From assembly GCF_900167575.1 (NCBI RefSeq), contig NZ_FUZP01000002.1:124001-188000 (forward strand): DNA of 64,000 bases, written 5' to 3'. The notes below the pieces were generated by a model. That model made no database searches. It had not been told where the DNA came from and saw nothing but the letters and a program-made list of their open reading frames with translations. The position numbers were made by a program, and so were the translations under genes. Origin of the DNA: Okibacterium fritillariae. GTDB taxonomy: Bacteria; Actinomycetota; Actinomycetes; Actinomycetales; Microbacteriaceae. This document shows, piece after piece, positions 46,930 to 56,655 of this stretch; the stretch's first letter is position 1; each line of letters opens with the position of its first letter.

Positions 46930-48015
46930 ATGCAGCTGTCTCATTCGTCCACCCCAGCCGCTCGCCCCGGGCGTTCGCCTCATCGCGTCGCCGGGCTGCT
47001 CTCCGCGGCCATCGCCTCCGGTGTGGTGCTCGCCGCCCTGGGTGCGCCCGCCGCCTTCGCCGAGGATACGAAGTCCGTGACGATCAACTCGCCGACCTCG
47101 GCCACTCTGGCGCTCCCCTCCGGTGCCACAGCCAACCTCACCTTCTCGGGCTCGCCCGACCGCTACTTCATGAGCGGCGTCACGAACGACCAATTCTCCT
47201 ACCTCGGCGCGGCCGGCCAGTATGCGCTCGACGGCCCCTTCGATGCGGCGGTCGGCGCCAAGGTGCAGACCGTCACCGATTGCCCCGGTGAGACGACCAC
47301 GTGCGCGCCCGGGCGCCTCGTCGTCGAGCTGAGCGAGCCGATGACCGACGTCAAGGTGCACCTGTCCGATATCGGCTCACGCGGCCCCATCATCGTCGGA
47401 CAGCCGACGGCCTTCTTCAGCGACGCCTACCGCCTGGTTTCGTCGCAGCCGGCCGGCGCTACGGTGAAGCCGTCCCCGGGTGCCTCGTTCACCACGGATG
47501 CATCCGGTGCGGTGTGGGGCCTGAACAGCCCGTGCACCGAGACACCGGGGGCCGGATGCGGGTCGCTCGTCGTCTCGTCGCCGACCCCCATCACGCGGCT
47601 CGAGTTCGAGGTCGCGCTGCGCACCGTGTCGCCCGTCGCGAGCGACAGCAACGACAACACCATCATCTCGGTCTCGGGAACGCCCGTGCCGAAGCCGACC
47701 CCCACTCCCACGCCGACCCCGACGGCGCCGCAGCCGACCACGCCCGCCACCCCTGTGGTGACGCCGACCGCTCCCGCCACCCCGACGGCCGGCCCGACGC
47801 CGGTCGCCCCGGTGCACTCGGCTTCGGCGACCCCGACGATCACCCCCGCGGCCGTCGTCCCCGGTAAGCCGGCGGGCGCCAAGCCCGCGGGCAGCGGCCT
47901 GGCGGCAACGGGTGCCGAGGCATCCGTGTTGCCGATCGTCGCCGGTTCGGCGCTCGCGGCCGGTCTCACGTTCGTCGGAATCGCCGCGTTCCGCCGCCGT
48001 GCCCACCGCGCGTAA
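46930..48015 (+). CDS. LAxTG-anchored surface protein, paralogue of the 44512 protein
   Basis: 361 residues. The ATG at 46930 follows AAGGGATG. A signal peptide of about 45 residues ends in APAAFAED. The ectodomain (about 46-255) shares with the 44512 protein the motifs CAPGRLVVELSEPMTDVKVH (there [20 protein letters not shown]) and GCGSLVVSSPTPITRLEF (there [18 protein letters not shown]). The stalk is shorter and more mixed in Pro, Thr and Ala. LAATG is at 324-328, then a helix and RRRAHRA. The LA-type signal suggests a class E sortase, unlike LPSTG in the paralogue. Confidence 0.83.
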   Translation: MQLSHSSTPAARPGRSPHRVAGLLSAAIASGVVLAALGAPAAFAEDTKSVTINSPTSATLALPSGATANLTFSGSPDRYFMSGVTNDQFSYLGAAGQYALDGPFDAAVGAKVQTVTDCPGETTTCAPGRLVVELSEPMTDVKVHLSDIGSRGPIIVGQPTAFFSDAYRLVSSQPAGATVKPSPGASFTTDASGAVWGLNSPCTETPGAGCGSLVVSSPTPITRLEFEVALRTVSPVASDSNDNTIISVSGTPVPKPTPTPTPTPTAPQPTTPATPVVTPTAPATPTAGPTPVAPVHSASATPTITPAAVVPGKPAGAKPAGSGLAATGAEASVLPIVAGSALAAGLTFVGIAAFRRRAHRA

Positions 48016-48022
48016 GCGGGAT

Positions 48023-48070
48023 CGGGGCATGACCCCGTAACAGAAGGGCGTCGGATGACATCATCCGGCG
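48023..48070 (+). terminator. Double hairpin after the surface protein
   Basis: CGGGG-catga-CCCCG (48023-48037), followed by a 9-bp hairpin CGTCGGATG/CATCCGGCG (48049-48070). Confidence 0.65.
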
Positions 48071-48090
48071 CACTTCTCGCGTTCGAGCAG

Positions 48091-48160
48091 AGTCCCGAAG
48101 CCCGAGTCCCGAAGCTAGAGTCCCGAAGCCCGAGCCCCGAAGCCCGAGCCCCGAAGCCCG
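48091..48160 (+). repeat. Five 14-bp tandem repeats
   Basis: Units AGTCCCGAAGCCCG or AGCCCCGAAGCCCG at 48091, 48105, 48119, 48133 and 48147; the second unit ends in CTAG. They lie in the convergent gap between the surface protein and the ABC ATPase. No gene. Confidence 0.85.
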
Positions 48161-48198
48161 AAGTTTGGGGCCGCGCCTCAGCACTGAAGCGACGTGGT

Positions 48199-49247
<1,049 letters not shown>

Positions 49248-49251
<4 letters not shown>

Positions 49252-50282
49252 GACAGGGCTCCCGTCAGCAGTTCGTCGCTCCGGTGGCAGGCGGCCGCAC
49301 GGCCCGGTGCCACGTCGGCGAGCGGTGGTCTGGTGGTGCGGCACACGTCGACCGCGAAGAGGCAGCGCGTGTGGAACGAGCATCCGGTGGGCACCTGACC
49401 GGGGCTCGGCGGCGACCCGGGGATCGTGAGCAACCTTCCGCCGCGCAGGCTCGCCTGCGGCACCGAACGCAGCAGCGCCTCGGTGTAGGGGTGCGCCGGC
49501 CGGGCCAGCACGGTGTCGGCGTCTCCGCGTTCGACGACGCGCCCCGCATACATGACGGCCAGGCGGTCGGCGACCTCGGTGACGACGCCCAGGTCGTGCG
49601 TGATCAAGAGGATGCCCATGCCGAGCTCCGAGCGCAGCCGGTCGAGCAGGTCGAGGATCTGCGCCTGCACCGTGACGTCGAGGGCCGTGGTCGGCTCGTC
49701 GGCGATGAGCAGCTCGGGTTCGAGTGCGATGGCCATGGCGATGAGGATGCGCTGACGCATGCCGCCCGAGAATTGGTGGGGGTAGTCATCCACCCGCTGT
49801 TGGGGCGCCGGGATGCCCACGAGCCCGAGCAGTTCGACCGCCGACGCCTTGGCCTGTTTGCGCGTGGCGCCGCGGTGCACGCGGAAGAGCTCGCCGATCT
49901 GGTCGCCGATCGACAATACGGGGTTGAGGGCCGAGAGCGCGTCTTGCAGCACGAGGCTCATGCGCTCGCCCCGCAACCGGCGCCGTTGCTCGGGCGTGAT
50001 GGCGAGCAGGTCGGTGTCGCCGAGGCGCAGCGTGTCGGCACTGACGCGCGTGTGCTCGTCGACGAGGCCCATGATGGCGCGCGCCGTGACCGATTTGCCC
50101 GAGCCCGATTCGCCGAGCAGGGCCACGACCTCACCGCGGCGGATGTCGAGGCCCACGTCGCGCACGGCCGGAATGTCGTCGGGGCCGCCCGTGAAACTGA
50201 CGCTCAGCCCGTCGACGCGCAGGACGACGGGTGGGGCGAGCGTCGCCTGAGCCGTTGATGCGTTGTTCTCTGAGATGTCCAC
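49248..50282 (-). CDS. Peptide-type ABC transporter ATP-binding protein (OppD/DppD-like)
   Basis: 344 residues. A GTG at 50282 is used as start; no strong Shine-Dalgarno is visible, so the start is less certain. Walker A is [10 protein letters not shown], the signature motif is [15 protein letters not shown] and Walker B is [12 protein letters not shown], with the family C-terminus containing [17 protein letters not shown]. It is the first gene of the minus-strand unit, divergent from the dipeptidase-transporter operon across 177 bp. Confidence 0.93.
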
Positions 50283-50459
50283 AAATTCATAATGCCACGG
50301 GAAAAGCGCCGAAATGTTTCAAATTGGTAAACACTGCGCCGGATATCTTCGATTTTGTTGACACCAGCGCCGGTCGTAACCGACAGTGGGGTCTACCACG
50401 CCGAGAACAGTCGGTGCACCACGCCGCTTGCGGCACCGCAATCGTTAGGAGAACCACGC
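50283..50459. promoter_or_regulatory. Divergent promoter region of the peptide/amide locus
   Basis: The first 80 nt are A/T-rich with GTTT-caaattggt-AAAC (50314-50330) as an imperfect dyad. TTGACA at 50358-50363 is a good -35-like box for the plus strand, but no clear -10 follows at the usual distance. The AsnC-type protein at 57621 is the likely regulator. Confidence 0.4.
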
Positions 50460-51668
50460 GTGCTTGAACCCTCTGAGCGCTACACCGGCTACACCGCCTA
50501 CGACTACCTCGAAGCCGGCAAGGACTACCGCCACTTCGATTACGCCAAGCAGATCGGGCGTGTGCCCGAATACACCGGCCTCGACCTGTCCGACGCCGAG
50601 AAGGAACGCACGACGAAGCTGTTGCGCGAAGAGACCGTCATCTCGCTGCACGACCACGTGCAGGTGTTCCCCGAAGACATGACGCAGCTGCGCGACCACA
50701 TCCGCCAGGGCCGCGAACCCACGGGCTATGAGGGCCTCTCGCGTTCGGGCATCACGGCCGTCTTCGACAACGGCATGGACGGCACGTGCTGCATCTCGAG
50801 CGACGCCGGCTGGAAGTACCAGGACGTGCTCTTCGACCTCGGCGTGCGCATGGCCGACCTCGCCCACCAGGACTTCGTCATCAAGGGCGAGACCATCAAG
50901 GACATCGAGTACGCCGCCGCGACGGGCCGCATCGCCCACGTGTTCGCGCTCGAGGCATCCACCATGATCGAGAACGAGGTCGACCGGCTCGACGTGCTCT
51001 ACGGTTTCGGCGTGCGTCAGATGGGCATCGCCTACTCCGAGGCCAACACGCTCGGCTCCGGCCTGAAGGAACGCGGCGACGGCGGCCTGACCTACTTCGG
51101 CGAGCGCGCCGTCGAACGCATGAACAAGCTCGGCATCGCCATCGACGTGTCCCACTCGGGCGACGTCACGGCCGTCGACGCCATCAAGGCCTCGAAGAAG
51201 CCCGTCTTCATCACGCACGCCGGCGCCCGCGCCGTCTGGCCCACCAACCGCATGAAGACCGACGAGACCATCGTCGAATGCGCCAAACGTGGCGGCGTGA
51301 TCGGCCTCGAGGCCGCACCCCACACGACGCTGTCCCCGAAGCATCCCCGCCACTCGATCGAGTCGGTCATGGATCACTTCGAGTACTGCGTCGACCTCGT
51401 CGGCCTCGAGCACGTGAGCTTCGGGCCCGACACGCTGTTCGGCGACCACGTCGGACTGCACGATGCCTTCAGCTCCAACCTGTCCCTCGGGCAGGCCCAC
51501 GGCGCTGTCGAATACGAGAAGGTCGCCTATGTCGACGGTCTCGAGAACCCGGCCGAAGAGTTCTTCAACATCATCGGCTGGTTGGTCAAACACGGTTATT
51601 CCGATGACGAAATCCGCGCCGTCGTCGGTGGAAACACTCTGCGGGTACTGAAGGAGGTTTGGGTCTAA
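50460..51668 (+). CDS. Membrane-dipeptidase-family (M19) peptidase
   Basis: 402 residues from a GTG with AGGAG upstream. Zinc dipeptidase of the renal dipeptidase family: the metal-binding HDH near the N-terminus (ISLHDHVQ), the bridging Glu in ALEAST, DVSHSG and the second histidine in ITHAGARA. Family members cleave dipeptides, including those with D-residues, and some related amides. No signal peptide, so it is cytoplasmic. It is the first gene of a peptide-type ABC operon; the next start begins directly after its stop. Confidence 0.9.
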   Translation: MLEPSERYTGYTAYDYLEAGKDYRHFDYAKQIGRVPEYTGLDLSDAEKERTTKLLREETVISLHDHVQVFPEDMTQLRDHIRQGREPTGYEGLSRSGITAVFDNGMDGTCCISSDAGWKYQDVLFDLGVRMADLAHQDFVIKGETIKDIEYAAATGRIAHVFALEASTMIENEVDRLDVLYGFGVRQMGIAYSEANTLGSGLKERGDGGLTYFGERAVERMNKLGIAIDVSHSGDVTAVDAIKASKKPVFITHAGARAVWPTNRMKTDETIVECAKRGGVIGLEAAPHTTLSPKHPRHSIESVMDHFEYCVDLVGLEHVSFGPDTLFGDHVGLHDAFSSNLSLGQAHGAVEYEKVAYVDGLENPAEEFFNIIGWLVKHGYSDDEIRAVVGGNTLRVLKEVWV

Positions 51669-53285
51669 ATGAAAAAAACTACGCGAATCGCCGCGGTGGC
51701 CGCCCTGGCCGCATCGGCACTCGCACTCAGCGCGTGCGCCCCGAGCGCTCCGCCCGAAGCCGGCGGGGGAGAGGCGACGGCGTCGAGTGAGACGCTCACC
51801 ATCGCCACCACCACCGACGTCGTGAACTACAACCCGCTCATCGGCAACAGCCGCAGCGACTACTGGATCACCAACCTGATGTACCCCCACCTGTTGTCGA
51901 TCGCCGACGACGGTTCGAAGGAAGCCCAGGTGGCGACCAAGTGGGGGTATGTCGACGAGACCACCGGTTATTACGAGATCCGCGACGACCTGTCGTGGTC
52001 GGACGGCGAGAAGCTGACGGCCGAGGACGTGGCCTGGACCATGAACGCGGTCAAGCAGGATCAGCCCTCCGGCACGTTCTACGGTCAGCTCGCCAACTTC
52101 GAGTCGGCCGAGGCCGTCTCGGACACGCGCGTCGAGATCCAGCTGACCCAGCCCGACTCCTCGATCGTCGAGGAGATCGGCTTCTGGGGCAACGTCGTGC
52201 CGCAGCACGTCTTCGAGAAGGCCGACTCGGTCGCGAACTTCCCGAACGACGGCAGCGACGGCGGCTGGGTCTCGGCCGGTCCCTACGTGCTCACCGACGT
52301 GCAGGTCGGCCAGAGCTATTCGATGGACCGCGTCGACGACTACCCGCTCATCGAGGGTGGCACCCCGTCATCCGCCAAGGTCGTCTACCGCGTGTTCCCC
52401 GACATCAACACCGAGATCCTCGCGCTGCAGTCGGGTGAGGTGGATGTCATCGCCAACGCGCTGCCCCCGGCGCAGGTGAAGACGCTGCAGAACACGCCCG
52501 GCATCGAGGTGGAGGAGTCGGTGGGTCTCGGTTATGCCCACATGACCTACAACATGACGAAGCCCGACCTGGCCAAGGTCGAGGTGCGCCAGGCCCTCGC
52601 ACACGCCGTGGACTACGACGCGATTCGCAAGGTCGTGCTGCAGGACCAGGCCGTGTCGACGGGTTCGAGCCCGCTCATGCCCGTGCTGGCCGACTACTAC
52701 GACAAGTCGATCAAGGAGTATAAGTTCGACACCGACCTGTCACGTGAGCTCATGGAGAAGGCCGGCTACACGGCCGACGGTTCGGGCATGTTCCCCGTGT
52801 CGTTCCGCCTGATCTACTCGCTGCAGGACTCGGTGACGAGCCAGTGGGCCACCCTCGTGAAGGATTCGGCCGCCAAGGCCGGCATCACGATCGAGCTGCA
52901 GGGCACCGAGCGCAACACCTACCTGGCACAGACGAACGCCGGCGACTTCGACATCTATGCGGGCAACTTCGCCATCATGGATGACCCGGTCACCAACATG
53001 ACGCTCGCCTACCTGCCCGACGGCGCCATCAACTACAGCTACGTCGACGACCCCGAGCTGAACGAACTCATCACGACCGCATCGGCCACCACCGACAAGG
53101 ACGAGAAGATCAAGCTCATGCAAGAGGCCGCCGCCATCGTCAACGAGAACGTGTACGACAACATCATGTACACGCAGAACCTCTACTTCGCACACAGCGA
53201 CAAGTGGACCGGGTTCGTCTCGAAGCCGAGTGAGTTGCTGTCGATCGTCAACCCGATCAGCGTGGCATCCGCTCACCTGAAGTAA
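51669..53285 (+). CDS. Peptide-type ABC transporter substrate-binding lipoprotein (family 5)
   Basis: 538 residues. The ATG abuts the TAA of the dipeptidase gene, with AAGGAGGT about 10 nt upstream. Lipobox LSAC is at residues 20-23. Family 5 stretches include LTIATTTDVVNYNPLI, DLSWSDGEKLTAEDVAWTMN, VYRVFPDINTEILALQSGEV and VRQALAHAVDYDAI. It binds peptides or similar compounds outside the membrane. A 14-bp hairpin follows at 53294 before the permease. Confidence 0.93.
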   Translation: MKKTTRIAAVAALAASALALSACAPSAPPEAGGGEATASSETLTIATTTDVVNYNPLIGNSRSDYWITNLMYPHLLSIADDGSKEAQVATKWGYVDETTGYYEIRDDLSWSDGEKLTAEDVAWTMNAVKQDQPSGTFYGQLANFESAEAVSDTRVEIQLTQPDSSIVEEIGFWGNVVPQHVFEKADSVANFPNDGSDGGWVSAGPYVLTDVQVGQSYSMDRVDDYPLIEGGTPSSAKVVYRVFPDINTEILALQSGEVDVIANALPPAQVKTLQNTPGIEVEESVGLGYAHMTYNMTKPDLAKVEVRQALAHAVDYDAIRKVVLQDQAVSTGSSPLMPVLADYYDKSIKEYKFDTDLSRELMEKAGYTADGSGMFPVSFRLIYSLQDSVTSQWATLVKDSAAKAGITIELQGTERNTYLAQTNAGDFDIYAGNFAIMDDPVTNMTLAYLPDGAINYSYVDDPELNELITTASATTDKDEKIKLMQEAAAIVNENVYDNIMYTQNLYFAHSDKWTGFVSKPSELLSIVNPISVASAHLK

Positions 53286-53293
53286 CGAGCAGA

Positions 53294-53331
53294 GCGGCAT
53301 CCGCCCGAGCCCCCAACCGGGCGGATGCCGC
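53294..53331 (+). terminator. Intercistronic hairpin after the binding protein
   Basis: Perfect 14-bp stem GCGGCATCCGCCCG with CGGGCGGATGCCGC around a 10-nt loop, between binding protein and permease. Probably a partial terminator or mRNA stabiliser that keeps the binding protein more abundant. Confidence 0.75.
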
Positions 53332-53383
53332 CTCCACGCGTTTTTCCCACGCTCCACCTTCTCTCTGGAAAGGGCCGCGCCTC

Positions 53384-54346
53384 GTGTCTCTGTGGTCATT
53401 CGTCCTCCGCCGCTTCGGCCGAGGAATCCTCACGATCTGGTTCGCCGTGACCGTGACGTTCCTGCTGCTGCGCCTGCTGCCCGGCGACCCCGCGCTCGCC
53501 GTGGCCAGCCCGAACATGACCGACGAGGCCCGCGAGGCCCTGCTCACGCAATACGGCCTCAATCAGCCCCTCATCGTGCAATACGGCCTCTACCTCTGGC
53601 AGCTCGTGCAGGGCAACCTCGGCGTCTCGTTCACGCAGTCGATCCCCGTGCTCGACGTGCTCATGCAGCGCCTGCCCTGGACGCTCCTCCTCACCGGAAC
53701 GGCCCTCGTCTTCACGGTTCTCGTGGGCGTGCCGCTCGGTGTCCTGGCCGCCGCCCGCCGCGGAACCGGCTGGGACCGCCTCGTGCAGATCGTCGGCGTC
53801 ACGGGCCAGTCGCTCTTCGTTCCGAGCGTCGGTGTGCTGCTGCTCTTCACGTTCGGGCTCACGCTCGGGTGGTTCCCCATCGGCGGCGCCTACACGAACG
53901 GCACCTACGGCGGCGAGTGGTACCTGAGCGTCATTCAGCACCTGGTCTTGCCCGCGACATCCCTCGTCTTGATTCAGCTCGGGTCGTATGTCTTGACCAT
54001 GCGCTCGACGCTGATCGACGCCCTGGGCGAGGACTACACGACCCTGGCCCACGCCAACGGCATGCCGCCCCGCCGCGTGCTGTGGAAGCACGCCCTGCGC
54101 AACGCCCTGCTGCCGACCACGACGCTCATCGGCCTGCAGCTCGGGTTCCTCGTGGGCGGCGCGGTGCTCACCGAGACCGTCTTCGCCTACCCGGGCATCG
54201 GCCGCGGCATCTTCGAGGCCGTCACGCAGCTCGACTTCCCCGTCCTCCAGGGCGCGTTCCTCATGTTGGCGCTCACCGTCGTGGTCATCAACATGCTCAC
54301 CGACCTCGTCTACGGACTCCTCGACCCCCGGGTGAAAACCTCATGA
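53384..54346 (+). CDS. Peptide-type ABC transporter permease (OppB/DppB-like)
   Basis: 320 residues from a GTG with GGAAAGGG upstream. Typical N-terminus FVLRRFGRGILTIWFAVTVTFLLLRLLPGDP, about six helices and the EAA-type loop DYTTLAHANGMPPRRVLWKH. The C-terminal LLDPRVKTS is typical of the family. The next permease starts within its stop codon (ATGA). Confidence 0.95.
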   Translation: MSLWSFVLRRFGRGILTIWFAVTVTFLLLRLLPGDPALAVASPNMTDEAREALLTQYGLNQPLIVQYGLYLWQLVQGNLGVSFTQSIPVLDVLMQRLPWTLLLTGTALVFTVLVGVPLGVLAAARRGTGWDRLVQIVGVTGQSLFVPSVGVLLLFTFGLTLGWFPIGGAYTNGTYGGEWYLSVIQHLVLPATSLVLIQLGSYVLTMRSTLIDALGEDYTTLAHANGMPPRRVLWKHALRNALLPTTTLIGLQLGFLVGGAVLTETVFAYPGIGRGIFEAVTQLDFPVLQGAFLMLALTVVVINMLTDLVYGLLDPRVKTS

Positions 54347-55398
54347 GCGCGATGAAAGGCGAGCGGATGTCTTCTCCCACCGACTCTTCGACCGATACGG
54401 GCGCCGGCCCCGACGCGGGCACGACCGCGGGCGTCGACCCCGCCGAGACCGCCGCCGCGACTGACGCTGCGACCGGTCAGCCGGCCGACGCCAGCGAGAA
54501 CGCGGAGCGCGATCGCGCGGCCGTGGCCTCGACCGGCGCAGAGCCCGTCGCGACGGAAAGCCTGCGCGCGAGCGCGGCAACGTGGCGGGCCTTCCGCAAG
54601 GAACCCCTCGGCCTGCTCGCGCTCGCCGTCATGGCGGTCCTCGTGTTCGTGGCCGTCGCCGCGCCGCTGCTCGCTCCCTACCCGGGCAGCTACGGCGACA
54701 CCGTGCTCGAGGGCCCGACCGGCGCGCACTGGTTCGGCACCGACTCGCTCGGCCGCGACGTCTTCGGCGAGGTCATCTGGGGCACGCAACAGAGCCTGCT
54801 CGTGGCCGTGCTCGCGAGCCTCATCGCCATCGCCGTCGGCACGCTCGTCGCCGTCGTCGGCGCCTACTTCCGCAAGCTCGACGGCCCCATCTCGGTGCTC
54901 GTCGACCTCATGCTGTCGCTGCCCGTCTTGCCCCTCATGATCCTTATCGCGGCGCTCGTCGGGCCGTCGACCACCACGATCATCCTCGTCGTCGCCGCGT
55001 TCTCGTGGCCCGAGGTGACGCGCATCGTGCGCTCGCAGGCCCTGACGGTGGTGGGCCTGCCCTATGTCGACGCGGCGCGTTTGATGACGACATCCCCGGC
55101 GTGGATCATCACGAAACACATCATCCCGGCCGTGACGCCCGTCATCGTCGTGTCGGTCGTCGTCACCGCGTCGCGCGCCGTGCTCTCGGCGGCCGGGCTT
55201 GCGTTCCTCGGCCTCGGCGACCCGAACACGTGGTCGTGGGGACGCATCCTCTATGAGGCGCAGCAGTCGGGCGCCATGTCGAGCGCCTGGTGGCTGACGC
55301 TGTTCCCCTCGCTCGCCATCCTCGCGCTCGTGCTGTCGGCCACGCTCCTGTCGATCGCCTACAACGACGCGCGCAACCCCAAGTCCCGCCGGAGGTAG
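54343..55398 (+). CDS. Peptide-type ABC transporter permease (OppC/DppC-like)
   Basis: 351 residues if started at the ATG that overlaps the previous stop; an ATG at 54367 is also possible. The first roughly 80 residues are Ala/Asp/Thr-rich and hydrophilic, an unusual cytoplasmic extension. The permease part has the characteristic HWFGTDSLGRDVFGEVIWG segment, five to six helices and the loop YVDAARLMTTSPAWIITKH. It completes the importer together with the divergent ATPases. Confidence 0.93.
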   Translation: MSAMKGERMSSPTDSSTDTGAGPDAGTTAGVDPAETAAATDAATGQPADASENAERDRAAVASTGAEPVATESLRASAATWRAFRKEPLGLLALAVMAVLVFVAVAAPLLAPYPGSYGDTVLEGPTGAHWFGTDSLGRDVFGEVIWGTQQSLLVAVLASLIAIAVGTLVAVVGAYFRKLDGPISVLVDLMLSLPVLPLMILIAALVGPSTTTIILVVAAFSWPEVTRIVRSQALTVVGLPYVDAARLMTTSPAWIITKHIIPAVTPVIVVSVVVTASRAVLSAAGLAFLGLGDPNTWSWGRILYEAQQSGAMSSAWWLTLFPSLAILALVLSATLLSIAYNDARNPKSRRR

Positions 55399-55400
55399 AC

Positions 55401-56606
55401 ATGGTTTTCACACAACGCCTCGGCTCTGACTTCTTCGAGAGCGTGCAGCAGGGCGTCATCGAGCGCCTGCGACAGGCCGGGCTCGATGCCGTCGTCACGG
55501 CCGACCCCGAAGACGTGGCCTACCTCACGGGCTTCTTCCACCACCCGGGCGAGCGGCCCGTGGTGGTGTGGCTCGAGGCATCCGGTCGGTGCGTGCTGCT
55601 GCTGCCGGTGCTCGAACGTGAGCACGCCGAGAGTCAGTCGGCGCACGCCGAGCTTGTCGACTACCCCGAGTTTCCGGGCGTCGTCAGCCCGTGGGATGTC
55701 CTGGCCGAGCGGGTGCGACCCGCGACGGTCTCGTCGTCCTCCGCGACCGCCCGGTTGCGGGTCGGCCACTCGACCACGATCTCCTATGAGCGGCTCGTCG
55801 CGGCCACGCGCGCCTTCTCCTTCGCGGCGCTCGAGCCCACCGATGTGATCCTGCGCTCACGTTTCATCAAGCAGCCCGGCGAGGTCGAGCTGCACCGCGA
55901 GGCCGCGCGCATCACCGACCGCATGCTCGACGCGGGCGTGCGACTCGTGCGCGACGCCGTCGTGGCGGGCGGCCAGATGCCGAGCGAAGCCGAGCTGGCG
56001 GCCCACGTCGGGCGCATCGGCACGGGCATCATGTACGACGAGCACGCGGATGTCGTGGTGGGCTCGTTCCTGGCCGGCGGCCTCGTCTATTCGGGCGCCA
56101 ACAGTTCGAAACCCCACGGGCTGCCCTCGAGTTATCGCCTGCGACCCGGAGACACCTTCATGTTGTCGCTCGGCTGCGCCGTGGGCGGACGTTTCGTCGA
56201 GGGGGAGCGCACGTTCGTGATGGGCGAGCCCACGGCATCCCAGATTCGCTATCACGACGCCATCTACGAGGCGCAGAAGCGCGGCCGCGAGACCATCCGG
56301 GCCGGGCTCGAGTGCCGCGAGGCCAACGAGCTGTGCCTCGACGTGATCCGGGATGCGGGGCTCGGCGAGTACATCCTGCACCGGCAGGGGCACGGCATCG
56401 GGCTGGGCATGCACGAACCGCCCTGGCTCGAGGCGGGCGACGCCACGGTGCTCGAGGCCGGCATGGTCGTCTCGAACGAACCGGGCATTTATGTAACGGG
56501 GCACGCGGGCTACCGCATCTCGGACAGCATGCTCGTCACGGCCGAGGGCGCCGAACCCCTCACCTCCTTCCCGCGGCGGCTCGACGATTGCCTCATCGAG
56601 CTGTGA
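55401..56606 (+). CDS. M24-fold hydrolase (creatinase/aminopeptidase P-like) with altered metal site
   Basis: 401 residues, ATG after GGAGGT. The N-terminal creatinase-type domain (ADPEDVAYLTGF) and C-terminal pita-bread domain (HRQGHGIGLGMHEPPW and NEPGIYV) are complete. In metallo-members two Asp ligands lie in an IDxG and an SDxTRT motif. Here the matching places read LSLG (Ser256) and VEGERT (Glu267), so a normal two-metal site is unlikely. The ERT stretch resembles creatinase, which works without metal on an amidine or amide bond. The substrate is therefore more likely a small amide, imported by the neighbouring transporter, than an Xaa-Pro peptide. That is inference. Confidence 0.85.
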   Translation: MVFTQRLGSDFFESVQQGVIERLRQAGLDAVVTADPEDVAYLTGFFHHPGERPVVVWLEASGRCVLLLPVLEREHAESQSAHAELVDYPEFPGVVSPWDVLAERVRPATVSSSSATARLRVGHSTTISYERLVAATRAFSFAALEPTDVILRSRFIKQPGEVELHREAARITDRMLDAGVRLVRDAVVAGGQMPSEAELAAHVGRIGTGIMYDEHADVVVGSFLAGGLVYSGANSSKPHGLPSSYRLRPGDTFMLSLGCAVGGRFVEGERTFVMGEPTASQIRYHDAIYEAQKRGRETIRAGLECREANELCLDVIRDAGLGEYILHRQGHGIGLGMHEPPWLEAGDATVLEAGMVVSNEPGIYVTGHAGYRISDSMLVTAEGAEPLTSFPRRLDDCLIEL

Positions 56607-56655
56607 TGGACACCGAACGCACCGAATGCACCGAACGCAGACAGAAAGGTCAGCG

